Shown one piece after another: positions 9,776 to 23,625 of a stretch of 64,000 bases of DNA. Location of the stretch: positions 1,679,501-1,743,500 of the forward strand of contig NC_092570.1 of assembly GCF_037975245.1 (NCBI RefSeq). Reading direction: 5' to 3'. The notes beneath the pieces were generated by a model, which made no database searches, was not told the origin of the DNA, and worked only from the letters and a program-made list of their open reading frames with translations. Position numbers and translations under genes: made by a program. How positions within the stretch are numbered: position 1 is the first letter of the stretch; every line of letters begins with the position of its first letter. The DNA is from Apostichopus japonicus (Eukaryota > Echinodermata > Holothuroidea > Aspidochirotida > Stichopodidae).

Positions 9776-11762
9776 ATCTACCGTATCTCCAACCGACCAG
9801 CCTGTTACATAACATGTGCGTCACGCCTCATAATAATAGTAGAGGTTGTATGCAATTGGAAATTAGCAGATGGGCATCCGTAGATAGTACCAGAGAAAGT
9901 CGAACCAATCGCCATTTACTTAACCGTGTCGCTAACTGCATACGTCATTGCATTACAAAGGTGTCATGTTTATACATACAACTTTCATTGGAATCAACTA
10001 TACCGTTGTGAAACATACCTGTATTAAATATTAGTTCACGTTGTTGAGGTTTTCCTGTCGTATTTCGCAATTGTCGAGATTCAGTGCCAAACAAAAACTT
10101 CAAGTTGGGATGTAGTTACGTTGAAAAAAACGACCAGGCGCCGTTTATGGTTCGCTAGCTGCACGTGCATTATGTACGGGAAGTTTTCATGTGCGGAGAT
10201 TGATCACAAACTTCACGGAGCATTTAAAAACATACAGCGAAATCATCATTTAAAGTCTAAAATAACAATTAATTACAGGGAACAGTTTAAGCTTAAGAAG
10301 TACGTAACATGTTTCAAAGGCATTAATAAATATGCTGGGTTCATATGTTAAATTTTCAACCAATTAGAAAATGTTATTAAACATCACCACGGCTTGGTTA
10401 TGCACAGGCAACCCTTACACAGAAGAGTATAGTACTAGCCGCCCCGGTATAGACTATAAATATTGGTCATCCTCATCTGAGTAGGGTAAAATTGGGTTCG
10501 TTAACACAAACACGTGAAGAAAAAATGCTTCATGTCAGAATACCAATTCACTTGAGGCGGCCAAACATCTCCTACATTATTTCTTCAGGCATTACCCACA
10601 TGCCATCAGTCATAATTCGCCAAATATAAAATTAAAGGAGATTTCAGACAAGACAGTTTGCTGTTACCACTGCCATGATTTTTTGCAAAGATTTTCAGTT
10701 GCGATTGAAAGATAGATGCTCTTTCAACCTTAGATTTTCATTGCGTAAAAGATCGCTTTGATATAGGCAGTGTAATGGAGTAATATCAATGTGTTCGCAC
10801 ACCAATATGCAGCTTAAGCCAAGATAAATAATTGGGAAAATCTCCGAAGTCGCGCCAATCGAAGAAGCGGTTCATAGCAGGAGTGAGGTACTATATAGGC
10901 TAAGGACTTGCGCACACCTATAGCTACTGTATATAGCGTATGTTTAGTACTAGAGGATCCCTAATGTAACAGAAGCCAAGCTATCGTCGTAGGTACTTTT
11001 GAAAATGAATTATTTTTAATTGTTTGAGACACTATACAGTAGCCCAAGCTGCATATGTATGATTCTGCCACATGTTTAACTTTGTTCAACACTTACTTTG
11101 GTGGAAAAATGTTTAAAGTTCACACTGCATAGACACATAATTTTCAAATGTGCGAGTACGTAACACCATATATATGCCAATAGTGCCTGCTCTGTAGTTC
11201 ATAGAAGTATTAATGTTGTAGATCTGTACTATGGAGACTTGAACAGCAGTCATAGTGGCGAGTGAATTGTTCGTTTTGGCGAGAAGAGTTTTAGTCACGT
11301 TCGCCAAATAACTAGTACTTTAAGAAATATTTCAGTATCGAGGCCTGACAAAACTTTAAACATGATTTCTTATAATATAAATCATGGATAATTTTCATAC
11401 ATGGTAATGGATTTGCCATATTGAGTACAAGAATCTTGTTGCCTGTGAGGTCAAATCTCAATTGCGGTCACCAGACGTCAAACTTTGAAAAACATTTTAC
11501 ATGATATCTAACGATGGGAATCTTGGATACTTCTCATGCTATGGTGTGTGGATGCATCACATTGAGCACAAGACCACTATTGGTTTTGGTGGAGGTGTGT
11601 ATTGCCACGTAGAGTAGACTTATCTGTGTTTGCCTTGTCATAGTGTAAATTGTTCATCAAAGAAGTGGTTCGGACTATTTATATTGTGATAGCTATTTCT
11701 GGTTAACACATAGAAGTCTAGTGCAATGAAGTCATCGTAACCTCAATGCATGTTGCATTCCG

Positions 11763-11875
11763 GTTATTATTATTTTTATTTTTATAGTAATAATAGTTAT
11801 TATTATTGTTACTATTATTATTATTTTTATTTTTATTTTTATTTTTATTTTTATTATTATTATTATTATTATTAA
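11763..11875. repeat. ATT/TTTTA-rich low-complexity tract (unit 2)
   Basis: Runs of ATT, TTTTTA and TAATA repeats. The tract lies at the same place in units 3 and 5 with different lengths, so it is a variable microsatellite within the unit. Confidence 0.85.
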
Positions 11876-12321
11876 CCTCGGCTTATCAAATACCTTACTG
11901 TTACATTTATGTAGTACCATAGACAATATCTGATGTTTTTCGCTGTTTTTTTCCTCACTGTGCTTTGTTTTACTTGTGTGTGGGTGTTTATGTTCGTACA
12001 TAAGTGTGTGTATGCGTGTGTGTCTCTGTATTTGTTCGTTGGTAGGTGTGTGTGTGGGTCTTTGTATGTGTATGTACTTTTTTTTTGCGCGTGTGTAAGG
12101 GTGAGTCTTGTATTCATTGAAGGTTGTTTTTTCTGGATGTGTATACATATATTTCGGTATAAGAGGAGAAGAAGAAATACTCAATTCAGAATCAATTTTC
12201 GCATCATGTAAATAATTCCTTTGTATCATTCAGATGACATACCTATGTTGTTATCAGAACTCTAATTATAATCGATGTACCATATACATGTTTACTAATC
12301 GTGAATAAATGAGATGGAAGA

Positions 12322-12465
12322 AAAATTATTTTTTTTAATTTATTTTTTAATATTATTTTTTATCATGATTATTATTATATATTTTTTATTATTATTATTA
12401 TTAGTAGTATTATTATTGTTATTATTATTAGTAGTATTATTATTGTTATTATTATTAGTAGTAGT
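12322..12465. repeat. ATT/AGT microsatellite (unit 2)
   Basis: ATT repeats interspersed with AGTAGT and TTGTT blocks. Shorter homologous tracts occur at 20101-20200, 26968-27045 and 34162-34270. Confidence 0.85.
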
Positions 12466-12802
12466 ATTGAATTGTGTGTATAGTTTGGGTGCGTGTACGC
12501 ACGGAATGTAGAAATAGGGCACTGCACTAATGCACCATTAAACAAGTTACGGGAGGGTGTAAGGTAATTGCTCAATACATTGACACCCAAATCAGCAACT
12601 GGGGATTTCCATTGTTATCGCGTGGTTTTGGAATTGCATCGGTACTTTGCGTCTCGTCTGTTGTATTTTCAACAACTGGAGAAAGTAGGATTCAAGTAAT
12701 TCTGATATTTCAACTTGAATTACAATAAGGCCTCAATACTCCATCGACTGAAAGCAAATAGCACAAGGTTAGTAACTATTCTGTTCTGCGATCGGTCTCT
12801 GT

Positions 12803-12850
12803 GTGCAATGCACTGATCTGTACACTAGTGTACAGATCAGTGGTTCAATG
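12803..12850. mobile_element. 32-bp perfect palindrome with 8-bp target-site duplication (unit 2)
   Basis: Bases 12811-12842 are a perfect palindrome with half-site CACTGATCTGTACACT. It is flanked by GTGCAATG on the left and GTTCAATG on the right. Unit 4 has a single GTTCAATG at 27332-27339 and no palindrome, so this is a filled site. An 8-bp duplication is typical of hAT transposons. The insert consists only of two abutting 16-bp inverted ends. Confidence 0.8.
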
Positions 12851-13870
12851 TATGAAGGAAGGTGCACGGCCATTTTAACCCGGAAGTATTGAATTGTGCA
12901 TGATTGGTTATAGCACTGAAGTACAGTGGATAAGTACGGTATTAACCACGAGCTTTTCTGCTCGTAGCAAATACATGGCATTAAGGACTTGTTAAGGACT
13001 ATAATGGTAGTTTTCGCAATGTTTATTTTTGATATAATGTACCAACCATATCAGTTCTGCTTGGGTGTTCTCGTGAAATCAAAGTCCAAAGTCAATTGTG
13101 TAAGTTCCGTGCGTTATATCCATTGTACATATACGTACAACGTACTGCGTATATTCTCATGTATTTCTTTCTTGGTCCGATTCGTAACAACTTAAGAAAG
13201 ATCAAATGCAGCTAGGTTGATACAAGGGAAAAGGTAAACATTAAAATAAGGTGGGTCTTGAAATGTAAAACGGTGATAATTTCAAACATGTTACCTTAGT
13301 TCATTTGTATTTTGTTATATCATTAAGTGGGAAATAATATAACCAACTTACATTGGTGATTAGTGTTATCGTTAAGCTTGTATATCTATAGCCATCGGTA
13401 GTACTAGGGCTAAAAAAAGTCCTAACAGAACAGATATCGAGATCATTGTCATGATACCGAATTCACTAAACCCCAGAGTTACTGACTGTTTGAGTAAACT
13501 TCAAACCATCATGTATTGTCATTACAGGTCAACTAGTTCTTGTATCAAGGTAAAGTGCACTAAGGCTATGGTGCGCTGTTGGTGGTATTGTTCCAGCACT
13601 ATAAACGTCTATAAGGTCATATTTGTCATCAGCTACGCACGAGCAGTTCCATTATGCCAGTGATCGAGTTACACCAATATTTCGACTTCTGTGTTTATAT
13701 GGGGCAATAATACCCGTCACACCGTAGGTTACAAAGAACAGTTTTTGAATTCAGTTCATTAAAGGTTTTTCTACTTAAATTTCTTACACTCAATTTGTTA
13801 CTCCAGACTATTATATTCATGAACACTGATCTTAATAACTTTCTTCACAGATTAAATTTCCGAGACAAAA

Positions 13871-16096
13871 ATGGCCTGCCCATCGCCTTGGAAAGACATC
13901 GCAGATACATTCTTTGAATGTTCAATTTGTTTGGATCTGTTTAAAGAACCGAAACTATTACCATGTCTGCATAGATTCTGTAAACAATGTCTGGAACCTA
14001 TACTAGAAGGACAGACTGGGACATTTGAATGTCCTCTTTGTAAAGATGTCTGTAAAATACCAAACGATAGAATCGATGGATTCAAGACTGACTTCCATAT
14101 GAAAAGTATGCTGCAGTTTATTCAGCTACAGAAAACATTTGAAAACAAAGAAGAGAGAGAATGTATTGGCTGTGAAGAGAAGTTAAAGGTTACAGCGTAC
14201 TGTTTTATCTGTAACGAATGTCTTTGTGTTCAGTGTTATCAATTTCATTTGACCAAGAAGATATTTGTCAAACATCAGAAACACGTATTAGCTCTGAATG
14301 ATCTTGAGGGGAAAAGTCTCACGCAAGAAAAACTTGCATCATTGATGGAAGCTCCTAGGTGCCATATTCACCCGGAATATATGGCTCAGTTGTGTTGTTG
14401 TACATGCGGAAACCTCCCAGTTTGTGTGACATGTACTTATGATGAACACAAAGGTCATGAACTTCGTGACGTCAGGAAAGTGGCGAACGACGAAAGGGAA
14501 CACTTGAAAGAGATATTGGAAGAACTTGAAAAACGTAAAAATACTGTATTCAACATTGCTGATAAAATCAACAGAGTGAATACTGACGTTCTGTCCATTG
14601 TCGCTGAAACTAAAGCAAAATGGAAATCACAGTACGAAGATCAGACCAGGAAGTTACAGAATGAGAAAGAGAAAGAAAAGAGAGAATTCGACAGATTCAA
14701 AACAGTTCTTGAAGAAAGTACTCGACACAAAATGAGAGAATTAGAAACAGAAATGGAAGAGAAAATTAGAAAAATAAGAGACGAGTACGACAGATTGAGG
14801 AAAATCAAAATTAGGGAATTCAAACAGAAAGAGGACATCAAAAGAATTCAAATTGAAAACAGAGAATTAAAGATAAACGAAACAATGAGCCGACTTGATG
14901 CAGAAATGAATGAGAGAAATAAAACAATAGACGAAAAACAGCAACGCAAGCTTAGAGAAACACAAAACTTATCAGATCTCTGTAATCAATGGGTCAATAA
15001 ATTTGAAAATGTGTCTACTATATCTTCGAGTGTCCTTGAATCATATAACCACTGGACAGACGCACAGTGTATTCCTGATATAAGAGCAGCCAGTGAACCT
15101 CTTGTTGAGGATATAATGAAAGATTTTCCTGAAATAGAATCTTTATCTGATATAACAATGGATGATTTACCAATATTGTGTATTGATAGAGTAAGTACAT
15201 CGGATAATGTAGAATCTGTTGTTTATGTTAATGTGATCAAAACTGAATGGTTTTGGTTAACTGGTATAACAAGTACTGGCTCTGGTAACATCGTCGTCTC
15301 TGGGAGATTATCATCGGACCATTCATTTATCACAGTCATAAACAGACAAGGACGTCAGATTCGTCATAACAAGATAGATAAAGGCAAAGGGGGCTCTTTT
15401 CAACACTTTCGCCACTGTGCTGCTTTATCACATGATACGATAGCTTCGGTTTGTGAATCCAATCAGGTTGTTGTTTATAATATTCAAGATGGTTCCTTTA
15501 CTCAAAATAACATCACGTCCCTACTTGATGACATCAAAACGGTGGATAGGAAGTATGCGACTTGTATAACTACTGATACTAAACGTGGCCACATCATTGT
15601 AGGTACATCTATTGGATCGCTACTCATATTTGATGAAGAATTGAATTTCATTCGAGCTCTGCAGTTGCCAGAGGTTATAAACTGGCAAAGAGATATCCTT
15701 TATCATGAAGGTGTTCTGCTGATATGCGATTTAGTTAGTGGATGTGCATGCGCTGTAACCATGGATACATCTAAAACAGAAGCAGAGTTATTATACAAGC
15801 TTCCAAAACCAGATATTGACGGACTGACTTGGAAGCCTTCGAGTATATGTAAAGACAGGGCAGGTTTTGTATACATCTTGTGGTCACAAACACAGTATGG
15901 TACTGGAAAATGTTTTATCACACAGTACAGTCAAGATGGTCAGCATTTGTTGACAACCAAACGGACAGACAATGCAGCAGGGTGTATGACAACATTGATG
16001 ACAGAGGAGGGAGAGAAGCTACTTGTAGCTACAAAACGGTCGGGAAGGATGCTTTGTTATTGTCTGGTGAGTATATCTCAGTGTTCCTTACTTTAG
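13871..16096 (+). CDS. TRIM/RBCC-NHL-like E3 ubiquitin ligase, copy 3
   Basis: A 741-aa intact paralogue with the same architecture: C3HC4 RING (17-57), two B-boxes (98-196), coiled coil (200-375) and six-bladed NHL-like propeller. Distinguishing features are CNECLC in B-box 1 where others have CK(E/G)FLC, EFKQKEDIKRIQI in the coiled coil, a one-residue-shorter loop after GTS (IGSLLIF), and LCYC instead of LCYG at the end. It shares DL(V/E)SGCACAV and ALSHDTIAS with copy 1. The acceptor of the 48-nt GT..AG segment seen in the other copies is ATTACTG here, so splicing of that segment should not be possible. The leader donor upstream is GTGGGT instead of GTAAGT. Confidence 0.95.
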   Translation: MACPSPWKDIADTFFECSICLDLFKEPKLLPCLHRFCKQCLEPILEGQTGTFECPLCKDVCKIPNDRIDGFKTDFHMKSMLQFIQLQKTFENKEERECIGCEEKLKVTAYCFICNECLCVQCYQFHLTKKIFVKHQKHVLALNDLEGKSLTQEKLASLMEAPRCHIHPEYMAQLCCCTCGNLPVCVTCTYDEHKGHELRDVRKVANDEREHLKEILEELEKRKNTVFNIADKINRVNTDVLSIVAETKAKWKSQYEDQTRKLQNEKEKEKREFDRFKTVLEESTRHKMRELETEMEEKIRKIRDEYDRLRKIKIREFKQKEDIKRIQIENRELKINETMSRLDAEMNERNKTIDEKQQRKLRETQNLSDLCNQWVNKFENVSTISSSVLESYNHWTDAQCIPDIRAASEPLVEDIMKDFPEIESLSDITMDDLPILCIDRVSTSDNVESVVYVNVIKTEWFWLTGITSTGSGNIVVSGRLSSDHSFITVINRQGRQIRHNKIDKGKGGSFQHFRHCAALSHDTIASVCESNQVVVYNIQDGSFTQNNITSLLDDIKTVDRKYATCITTDTKRGHIIVGTSIGSLLIFDEELNFIRALQLPEVINWQRDILYHEGVLLICDLVSGCACAVTMDTSKTEAELLYKLPKPDIDGLTWKPSSICKDRAGFVYILWSQTQYGTGKCFITQYSQDGQHLLTTKRTDNAAGCMTTLMTEEGEKLLVATKRSGRMLCYCLVSISQCSLL

Positions 16097-19000
16097 TGTT
16101 GCTAGATATTACTGGATACTCTGACGTAACTACGATGAAAGGGTACATTAAACTGGGACAATATCGCCAATATCTTAATGTATTGACTTTATATATGACC
16201 AAATAGTGTGCTATATTAATAACTTTAAAGATAGTTTTCGATTGACTTTAGCTGAAGTGATAGTAGAAGTTATTTCTCAAACCCAATATACATGAAACTA
16301 AAGTGAACAACTTGTTCACTATTACCTAAATGGAATCGTAAAACAAAGATTAAAGAATTCTAACGAGATCATGGTATTATTGTTGACAAGACATCGCAAT
16401 GCTAACTTAAGTTGATTTAATCGAATGAAAAACAACAAAAACAGAAAATTTCACAGAATAGGCAAAAAGAGAAAAGAAAAGACAAGAAAATAACAGAAAA
16501 GAAGGGATTTGTATGCTGAAAAACTTAACACAAACGGTCTACATCTAACATGACTTGTTTGAGCATTTTAAGTGTGCTTCAAAAATATAGAGAACTTGAT
16601 CAACGTTTGTAACTTTATAAATGTTCTTGCCAACAGATGCCAGAATAAAGTCAACTACGAAAACACACATGAAAGAAACGAATATCCAGAGCATACACCA
16701 CACTGAATCGAATATCAAGGGCAGCCGATGAGGAGAGAATGATCAATATTTGCCAGAAACAACCAGAAACTTTAAGGTGAAACGGATCCATTATCTTTAT
16801 CTGATGAAATAATGATACAGTTCCTGATGACTATCAACAGCCCCGACGAACAATAGTAAAAGAAATAAGTCTGTAATTTAAGATGGTGTGATATTGTGAT
16901 TTTCTGATGTCATAATTCCACTTTAACCAATGTGTGATGTCACAATGCCGGTAAAAAGGGACGTCTTTCATGTTATTTTATTTTTATTTATTAAATAAAT
17001 GTATATGTAAATATAAGGACTGTAGTACTCGCGTCGGAGATCAAATTCCATGACATTTTAAAATTCTATCCAAGATTGTAAAATGAATTTATTGAAAGTA
17101 TCACAACTATTTGTTTTATTGCAAGACCGTGGTTATTTTGCGTGTGCGTGTGACGCCTTGCTTGTAAACACGATATCTCAAGAAGTGACGCTTGGACAAT
17201 CTCAAATTTCGTGTGTAGGAGAACCTCATTTAGGAGTAAGAGCCAGTTATTTTTGGTGGAGGTCATATGTCATTTGAGGTCATCACGGGTCAACTTGTGA
17301 AACCTTGAAAACACGACGTCCCAAGAAAAGAAGCTTTGACCAATATCATATTTCGTGTGTTGGAGTAACACATTCAGTAGAATAAGCCTATTGGTTGTTG
17401 TGAACGTCAAAGGTCACTAGGGGTCACTAGGGGTCAAATAGTGAAACCCTGTAAACACGATATCTCAAGAAGGAGAGCTTGAACCAATCACATATTTCGT
17501 GTGAAGTACAACATTGAGTAGAAGAAGCCTATCGGTTTTTGTGGCGGTCAAAGGTAATTTGGAGTCACCAGAGGTTAAATTGTTGAAATCGTGTTTCATA
17601 ATCTACCGTATCTCCAACCGACCAGCCTATAATATAACATGTGCGTTACGCCTCATAAAATAAAAGAGGTTGTTTGCAAATGAAAATTTGCTAATGGGCA
17701 TCTGTAGTTAGTACCAGAGAAAGTCGAACCAATCGCCATTTACTTAACCGTGTCGCTATAACTGCATACGTCATTGCATTACAAAGGTGTCATATTTGTA
17801 CATACAAGGTTCATTGGAATCAACTATACCGTTGTGAATCACATACCTGTATTAAATATTAGCTCCCGTTGTTGAGGTTTTCCCGTCGTATTTCGCAATT
17901 GTCGAGATTCAGTGCCAAATAAAAACTTCAAGTTGGGATGTAGTTACGCTGAAGAAACGCCCAGGCGCCGTTTATGGTTCGCTAGCTGCACGTGCATTAT
18001 GTACAGGAAGTTTTCATGTGCGGAGATTGATCACAAACTTCCGGAGCATTTAAAAACATACAGCCAAATCATCATTTAAAGTCTAAAATAACAATTCATT
18101 ACAGGGAACAGTTTAAGCTTAAGAAGTACGTAACATGTTTCAAAGGCATTAATAAATATGCTGGGTTCATATGTTAAATTTTCAACCAATTAGAAAATGT
18201 TATTTAACATCACCACGGCTTGGTTATGCACAGGTAACCCCTACACAGAAGAGTAAAGTACTAGCCGCCCCGGTATAGACTATAAACATTGGTCATCCTC
18301 ATCTGAGTAGGGTAAAATTGGGTTCGTTAACACAAACACGTGAAGAAAAAAATGCTTCATGTCAGAATACCAATTCACTTGAGGCGGCCAAACATCTCCT
18401 ACATTATTTCTTCAGGCATTTCCTACATGCCATCAGTCATAATTCGCCAATTATAAAATTAAAAGAGATTTCAGACAAGACAGTTTGCTGTTACCACTGC
18501 CATGATTTTTGCAAAGATTTTCAGTTGCGATTGAAAGATAGATTCTCTTTCAACCTTAGATTTTCATTGTGTAAAAGATCGCTTTGATTTAGGCATTGTA
18601 ATGGAGTAATATCAATATTTTTGCACACCAATATGCATCTTAATCCAAGATAAATAATTGGGAAAATTTTCGAAGTCGCGCCAATCGAAGATGTGCATGG
18701 TTCATAGTAGGAGTGAGGTACTGTATAGGCTTAGGACTCGCGCACACCTATAGCTACTGTATATAGTGTACTAGAGGATCCCTTATGCAACAGAAGCCAA
18801 GCTATCGTCGTAGGTATTTTTATAAATGAATTATTTTTAATTGTTTGAGACACTACAGTAGGCCAAGCTGCATATTTATGATTTTGCGACATGTTTAACT
18901 TTGTTCAACACTTACTTTGGTGGAAAAAATGTTTAAAGTTCACACTGCATAGAAACATAATTTTCCAATGTGCGAGTACGTAACACCATATATCTGCCTA

Positions 19001-21392
19001 GGTGCCTAATCTGTAGTTCATAGAAAGTATTAATGTTGTAGATCTGTACTATGGAGACTTGAACAACAGTCATAGTGGCGAGTGAATTTTTCGTTTTGGC
19101 GAGAAGAGTTTTAGTCACGTTCGCCAAATAACTAGTACTTTAAAAAACATTTCAGTATCGAAGCCTGACAAACCTTTAAAACATGATTTCTCATAATATA
19201 AATCATGGATAATTTTCACACATGGTATACGGATTTGGCATATTGAGTACAAGAATCTTGTTGCCTATGTGGTCAAATCTCAATTGCGGTCACCAGACGT
19301 CAAACTTTGAAAACCATATTACATGATATCTAACGATGTGAATCTTGGATACTTCTTAAACATGGTGTGTGGATGCATCACATTGAGTGCAAGACCACTA
19401 TTGGTTTTGGTGGAGGTGTGTATTGCCACGTACAGTAGACTGATCTGTGTTTGCCTTGCCATAGTGGAAATTGTTCATCAAAGAAGTGGTTTGGACTATT
19501 TATATTGTGATAGCTATTTCTGGTTAACAAGTAGAAGTCTAGTGCAATGAAGTCATCGTAACCTCAATGCAATTTGCATTCCGGTTATTATTATTATTTT
19601 TATAATAATTATAATAATACTTATTATTATTATTATTAACCTCTGCTTATCAAATACCTTACTGTTACATTTATGTAGTAGCATAGACAATCTCTGATTA
19701 TTTTCGCTGTTTTATTCCGCACTGTGCTTTGTTTTACTTGTGTGTTGGTGTTTATGTTCGTACATACGTGTTTGCATGCATGTGTGTCCCTGTATTTGTA
19801 AGTTTTGTAGGTGTGTGTGTGTGTGTGGGTATTTGTATGTGTATGTATATGTATATGTACTTGTTTTGCGCGTGTGTAAGCGTGAGTTTTGTATTCACTG
19901 AAGGTTTGTTTTTCTGGATGTGTATACATATATTTCGGTATAAGAGGAGAAGAAGAAATACTCAATTCAGAATCAGTTTACGCATCATGTAAATAATTCC
20001 TTTGTATCATTCAGATGACATACCTATGCTGTTATCAGAACTCTAAATATAATCAATGTACCATATACATGTTTAATAATCGTGAATAAATGAGATGGAA
20101 AAAATATTATTATTAATTTTTTTTTAAATATTATTTTTTATCATGATTATTATTTTTATTTATATGATTTCTATTATTATCATTGTTATTATTATTATCA
20201 GTATTGAATTGTGTGTATATTTTGGGTGCGTGTTTGCAAGGAATGTAGAAATATGGCTCTGCACTAATGCACCATTAAACAAGTTACGGGAGGGTGTAAG
20301 GTAATTGCTCAATACATTGACACCCAAATCAGCAACTGGGGATTTCCATTATTATCGCGTGGCTTTGGACTTGCATCGGTGATTTGCGTCTCGTCTGTTG
20401 TATTTTCAACAACTGGGTAAGGTAGGATGAAGTACAGTGGATAATTACGGTATTAACCACGAGCTTTTCTGCTCGTAGCAAAAAATGGCATTAAGAACTT
20501 GTTAAGGACTTTAGTAATCATAGTTTTCGCAATGTTTACTTTTGATATAATATACCAACCATATCAGTTCTGCGTGGGTGTTCTCGTGATATCAAAGTCT
20601 AAACTCAATTGTATAAGTTCTGTGCGTTATATCCATTGTACATATACGTACAACGTACTGCGTATATTCTCATGTATTTCCTTCTTGGTCCGATTCGTAA
20701 CAACGTAAGAAAGATAAAATTAAACTAGATTGATACAAGACTAAGGGAAAAGGTTAACATTAAAACAAGGTAAGTCTTAAAATGTAAAACGGTGATAATT
20801 TCAAACATGTTTCTTTAGTTCATCTGTATTTTGTTATATCATTAAGTGGGAAATAATATAATCAACTTACATTGGTGATCACTATTATCGTTAATTTTGT
20901 GAATGTATTGCCATCGGTAATACTAGGGCTAAAAATTCTTAACAGAACTGATATCGAGATCATTGCCATGATACCGAATTCACTAAACCTTTGAAGTTAC
21001 TGACTTATTGAGTGAACTTCAAATCATCATGTATTGTCATTACAAATCAACTAGTTCTTGTATCAAGGTTAAGTGCACTAAAGGCATGGTGCGCTGTTGG
21101 TGGTATCGTTCCAGCACCATAAACGTCTATAAGGTCGTATTTGTCATCCATCAGCTACGCCCGAACAGTTCCATTATGCCTGTGATCGAGTTGCACCAAT
21201 ATCTCGACTTCTGTGTTTATATGGGGCAATAATACCGTCATACCGTAGGTTACAAAGAACATTTTTTTCATTCACTTCATAAAAGGTCTTTCTAAATAAA
21301 TTTTCTTACTCTCAATTTGTTACTGCAGATTATGATATTCATAAACACTGATATTAATAACTTGCTTTACAGCTTAAATTTCCGAGACAAAA
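16097..21392. other. Inter-gene part of unit 3
   Basis: Standard layout: purine-rich 3' flank, ~145-bp minisatellite with three monomers (17090-17595), conserved block to about 19550, ATT tracts (19583-19640 and 20101-20200) around a GT-rich stretch (19735-19870), and the leader region of copy 4. About 20425 a deletion removes the site where units 2 and 5 carry the 32-bp palindrome. No gene is supported. Confidence 0.7.
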
Positions 21393-23625
21393 ATGGCATG
21401 CCCATCGCCATGGAAGGACATCGCAGATACATTCTTCGAATGTTCAATTTGTTTGGATCTGTTTAAAGAACCGAAACTATTACCATGTCTGCATAGATTC
21501 TGTAAACAATGTCTGGAACCTATACTAGAAGGACAGGCTGGGACATTTGAATGTCCTCTTTGTAAAGATGTCTGTAAAATACCAAACGATAGAATCGATG
21601 GATTCAAGACTGACTTCCATATGAAAAGTATGCTGCAGTTTATTCAGCTACAGAAAACATTTGAAAACAAAGAAGAGAGAGAATGTATTGGCTGTGAAGA
21701 GAAGTTAAAGGTTACAGCGTACTGTTTTATGTGTAAAGAATTTCTTTGTGTTCAGTGTTATCAATTTCATTTGACCAAGAAGATGTTTGTCACACATCGG
21801 TTACACTTATTAGCCTTGAATGATCTTGAGGGCAAAAGTCTCACACAAGAAAAACTTGCATCATTGATGGAAGCTCCTAGGTGCCATATTCACCCGGAAC
21901 ATATGGCTCAGTTGTGTTGTTGTACATGCGGAAACCTCCCAGTTTGTGTGACATGTACGTATGATGAACACAAAGGTCATGAACTTCGTGACGTCAGGAA
22001 AGTGGCGAACGACGAAAGGGAACAGTTGAAGGAGATATTGGAAGAACTTGTAAAACGTAAAGATACCGTATTCAACTTTGCTGATAAAATCAAAAGAGTG
22101 AATAATGATGTTCTGTCCAGTGTCGCTGAAACTAAAGCAAAATGGAAATCACAGTACGAAGATCAGACCAGGGAGTTACAGAATGAGAAAGAGAAAGAAA
22201 AGAGAGAATTCAACAGATTCAAAGCAGTTCTTGAAGAAAGGACTCGAAAAGAGTTGAAAGAATTAGAAACAGAAATGGAAGAGAAAATTAGAAAAATAAG
22301 AGACGAGTACGACAGAATGAAGAAAATCAAAATTAGGGAATCAAAAGAGAAAGAGGACACCAAAAGAAATGAAACAGGAAAAAGAGAATTCAAGATTAAC
22401 GAAACAATGAACCGACTTGATGCGGTAATGAATCAGAGAAATAAAACAATAGACGAACAACAGCAACGCAAGCTTAGAGAAACACAAAACTTATCAGATC
22501 TCTGTAAACAATGGGTCAATAAATTTGAAAATTTGTCTACTATATCTTCGAGTGTCCTTGAATCATATAACCACTGGACAGACGCACAGTGTATTCCTGA
22601 TATAAGAGCAGCGAGTGAACCTCTGGTTGAGGATATAATGAAAGATTTTCCTGAAATAGAATCTTTATCTGATATAACAATGGATGATTTACCAATATTG
22701 TGTATTGATAGAGTACATATATCGGATAATGTAGAATCTGTTGTTGATGTTGATGTGATCAAAATCTGTTTGGTGTTCGTTAACTGGTATAACAAGTACT
22801 GGCTCTGGTAACATCGTCATCTCTGGGAGATTATCATTGGACCAATCATTTATCACAGTCACAAACAGACAAGGACGTCAGATTCGTCATAACAAGATAC
22901 ATAAAGGCAAAGGGAGGGATCTTCAACCCTCTCGTCACTGTGCTGCTTTATCACGTGATAAGATAGCTTCGGTTTGTGAATCAAATCAGGTTGTTGTTTA
23001 TAATATTCAAGATGGGTCCTTTACTCAAAATAACATCACGTCCCTCTTTGATGACATCAAAACTGTGGATAGAAAGTATGCGACTTGTATAACTACTGAT
23101 ACTTTACGTGGCCACATCATTGTAGGTACATCAAGAAATTCTGGATTGCTATTTATATTTGATGAAGAATTTCATTTCATTCGAGCTCTGAAGCTGCCAG
23201 AGGTTATAAAATGGTCGAGAGATATCCTTTATCATAAAGGCATTCTGCTGATATGCGATGAAAAGAGTAGATGTGCATACGCTGTAACCCTGGATACATC
23301 TAAAACAGAAGCAGAGTTACTATACGAGCTTCCGAAACCAGATATTGACGGACTGACTTGGTATCCTTCGAGTATATGTAAAGACAGGGCAGGTTTTGTA
23401 TACATCTTGTGGTCAGATAGACAGTTAGGTAGTGGAAACGATATGATCACACAGTACAGTCAAGATGGTCAGCAGTTGTTGACAACCAAACGGACAGAAG
23501 ATAGAGCAGGGTGTATGACAACATTGATGACAGAGGAGGGAGAGAAGCTACTTGTAGCTACATCATATGCAGGAAAGATGTTTTGTTATGGTCTGGTGAG
23601 TATATCTCAGTGTTTCTTATTTTAA
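21393..23625 (+). pseudogene. TRIM/RBCC-NHL-like copy 4, frameshifted before the propeller
   Basis: RING, B-boxes and coiled coil are intact, but one extra base relative to all sisters lies within 22761-22781 (after GATGTGATCAAA). The frame then ends at 22811, giving a 472-aa protein without the propeller. The remaining propeller is open in the other frame from 22837 to 23625. The candidate small leader exon upstream has also lost its acceptor (ACAA) and part of its donor (GTTAAG). A base-calling error in a long-read assembly is the main alternative. If real, the product would be a RING/B-box/coiled-coil protein that could still dimerise with full-length sisters. Copy 4 otherwise groups with copies 2 and 6 in loops such as SRCAYAV. 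Confidence 0.75.

Larger units (their letters stand above)
8493..13870. other. Inter-gene part of unit 2
   Basis: This repeats the standard unit layout. A purine-rich 3' flank (to about 9430) is followed by a shortened ~145-bp minisatellite (9431-9775), a moderately conserved block around 9780-11700, ATT-rich tracts, a GT-rich stretch (11964-12110), the 32-bp palindrome (12811-12842) and the leader region of copy 3. A 64-codon minus-strand ORF at 11113-11307 recurs in other units but looks like conserved DNA rather than a gene. Confidence 0.7.

Noticed and set aside
11113-11307. 64-codon minus-strand ORF repeated in units 2-5 (also 18933, 26662 and 32987)
   Set aside because: Its conservation is explained by duplication of the whole unit. 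The DNA differences are not biased to silent positions by eye, and no domain, signal or splice evidence supports it.
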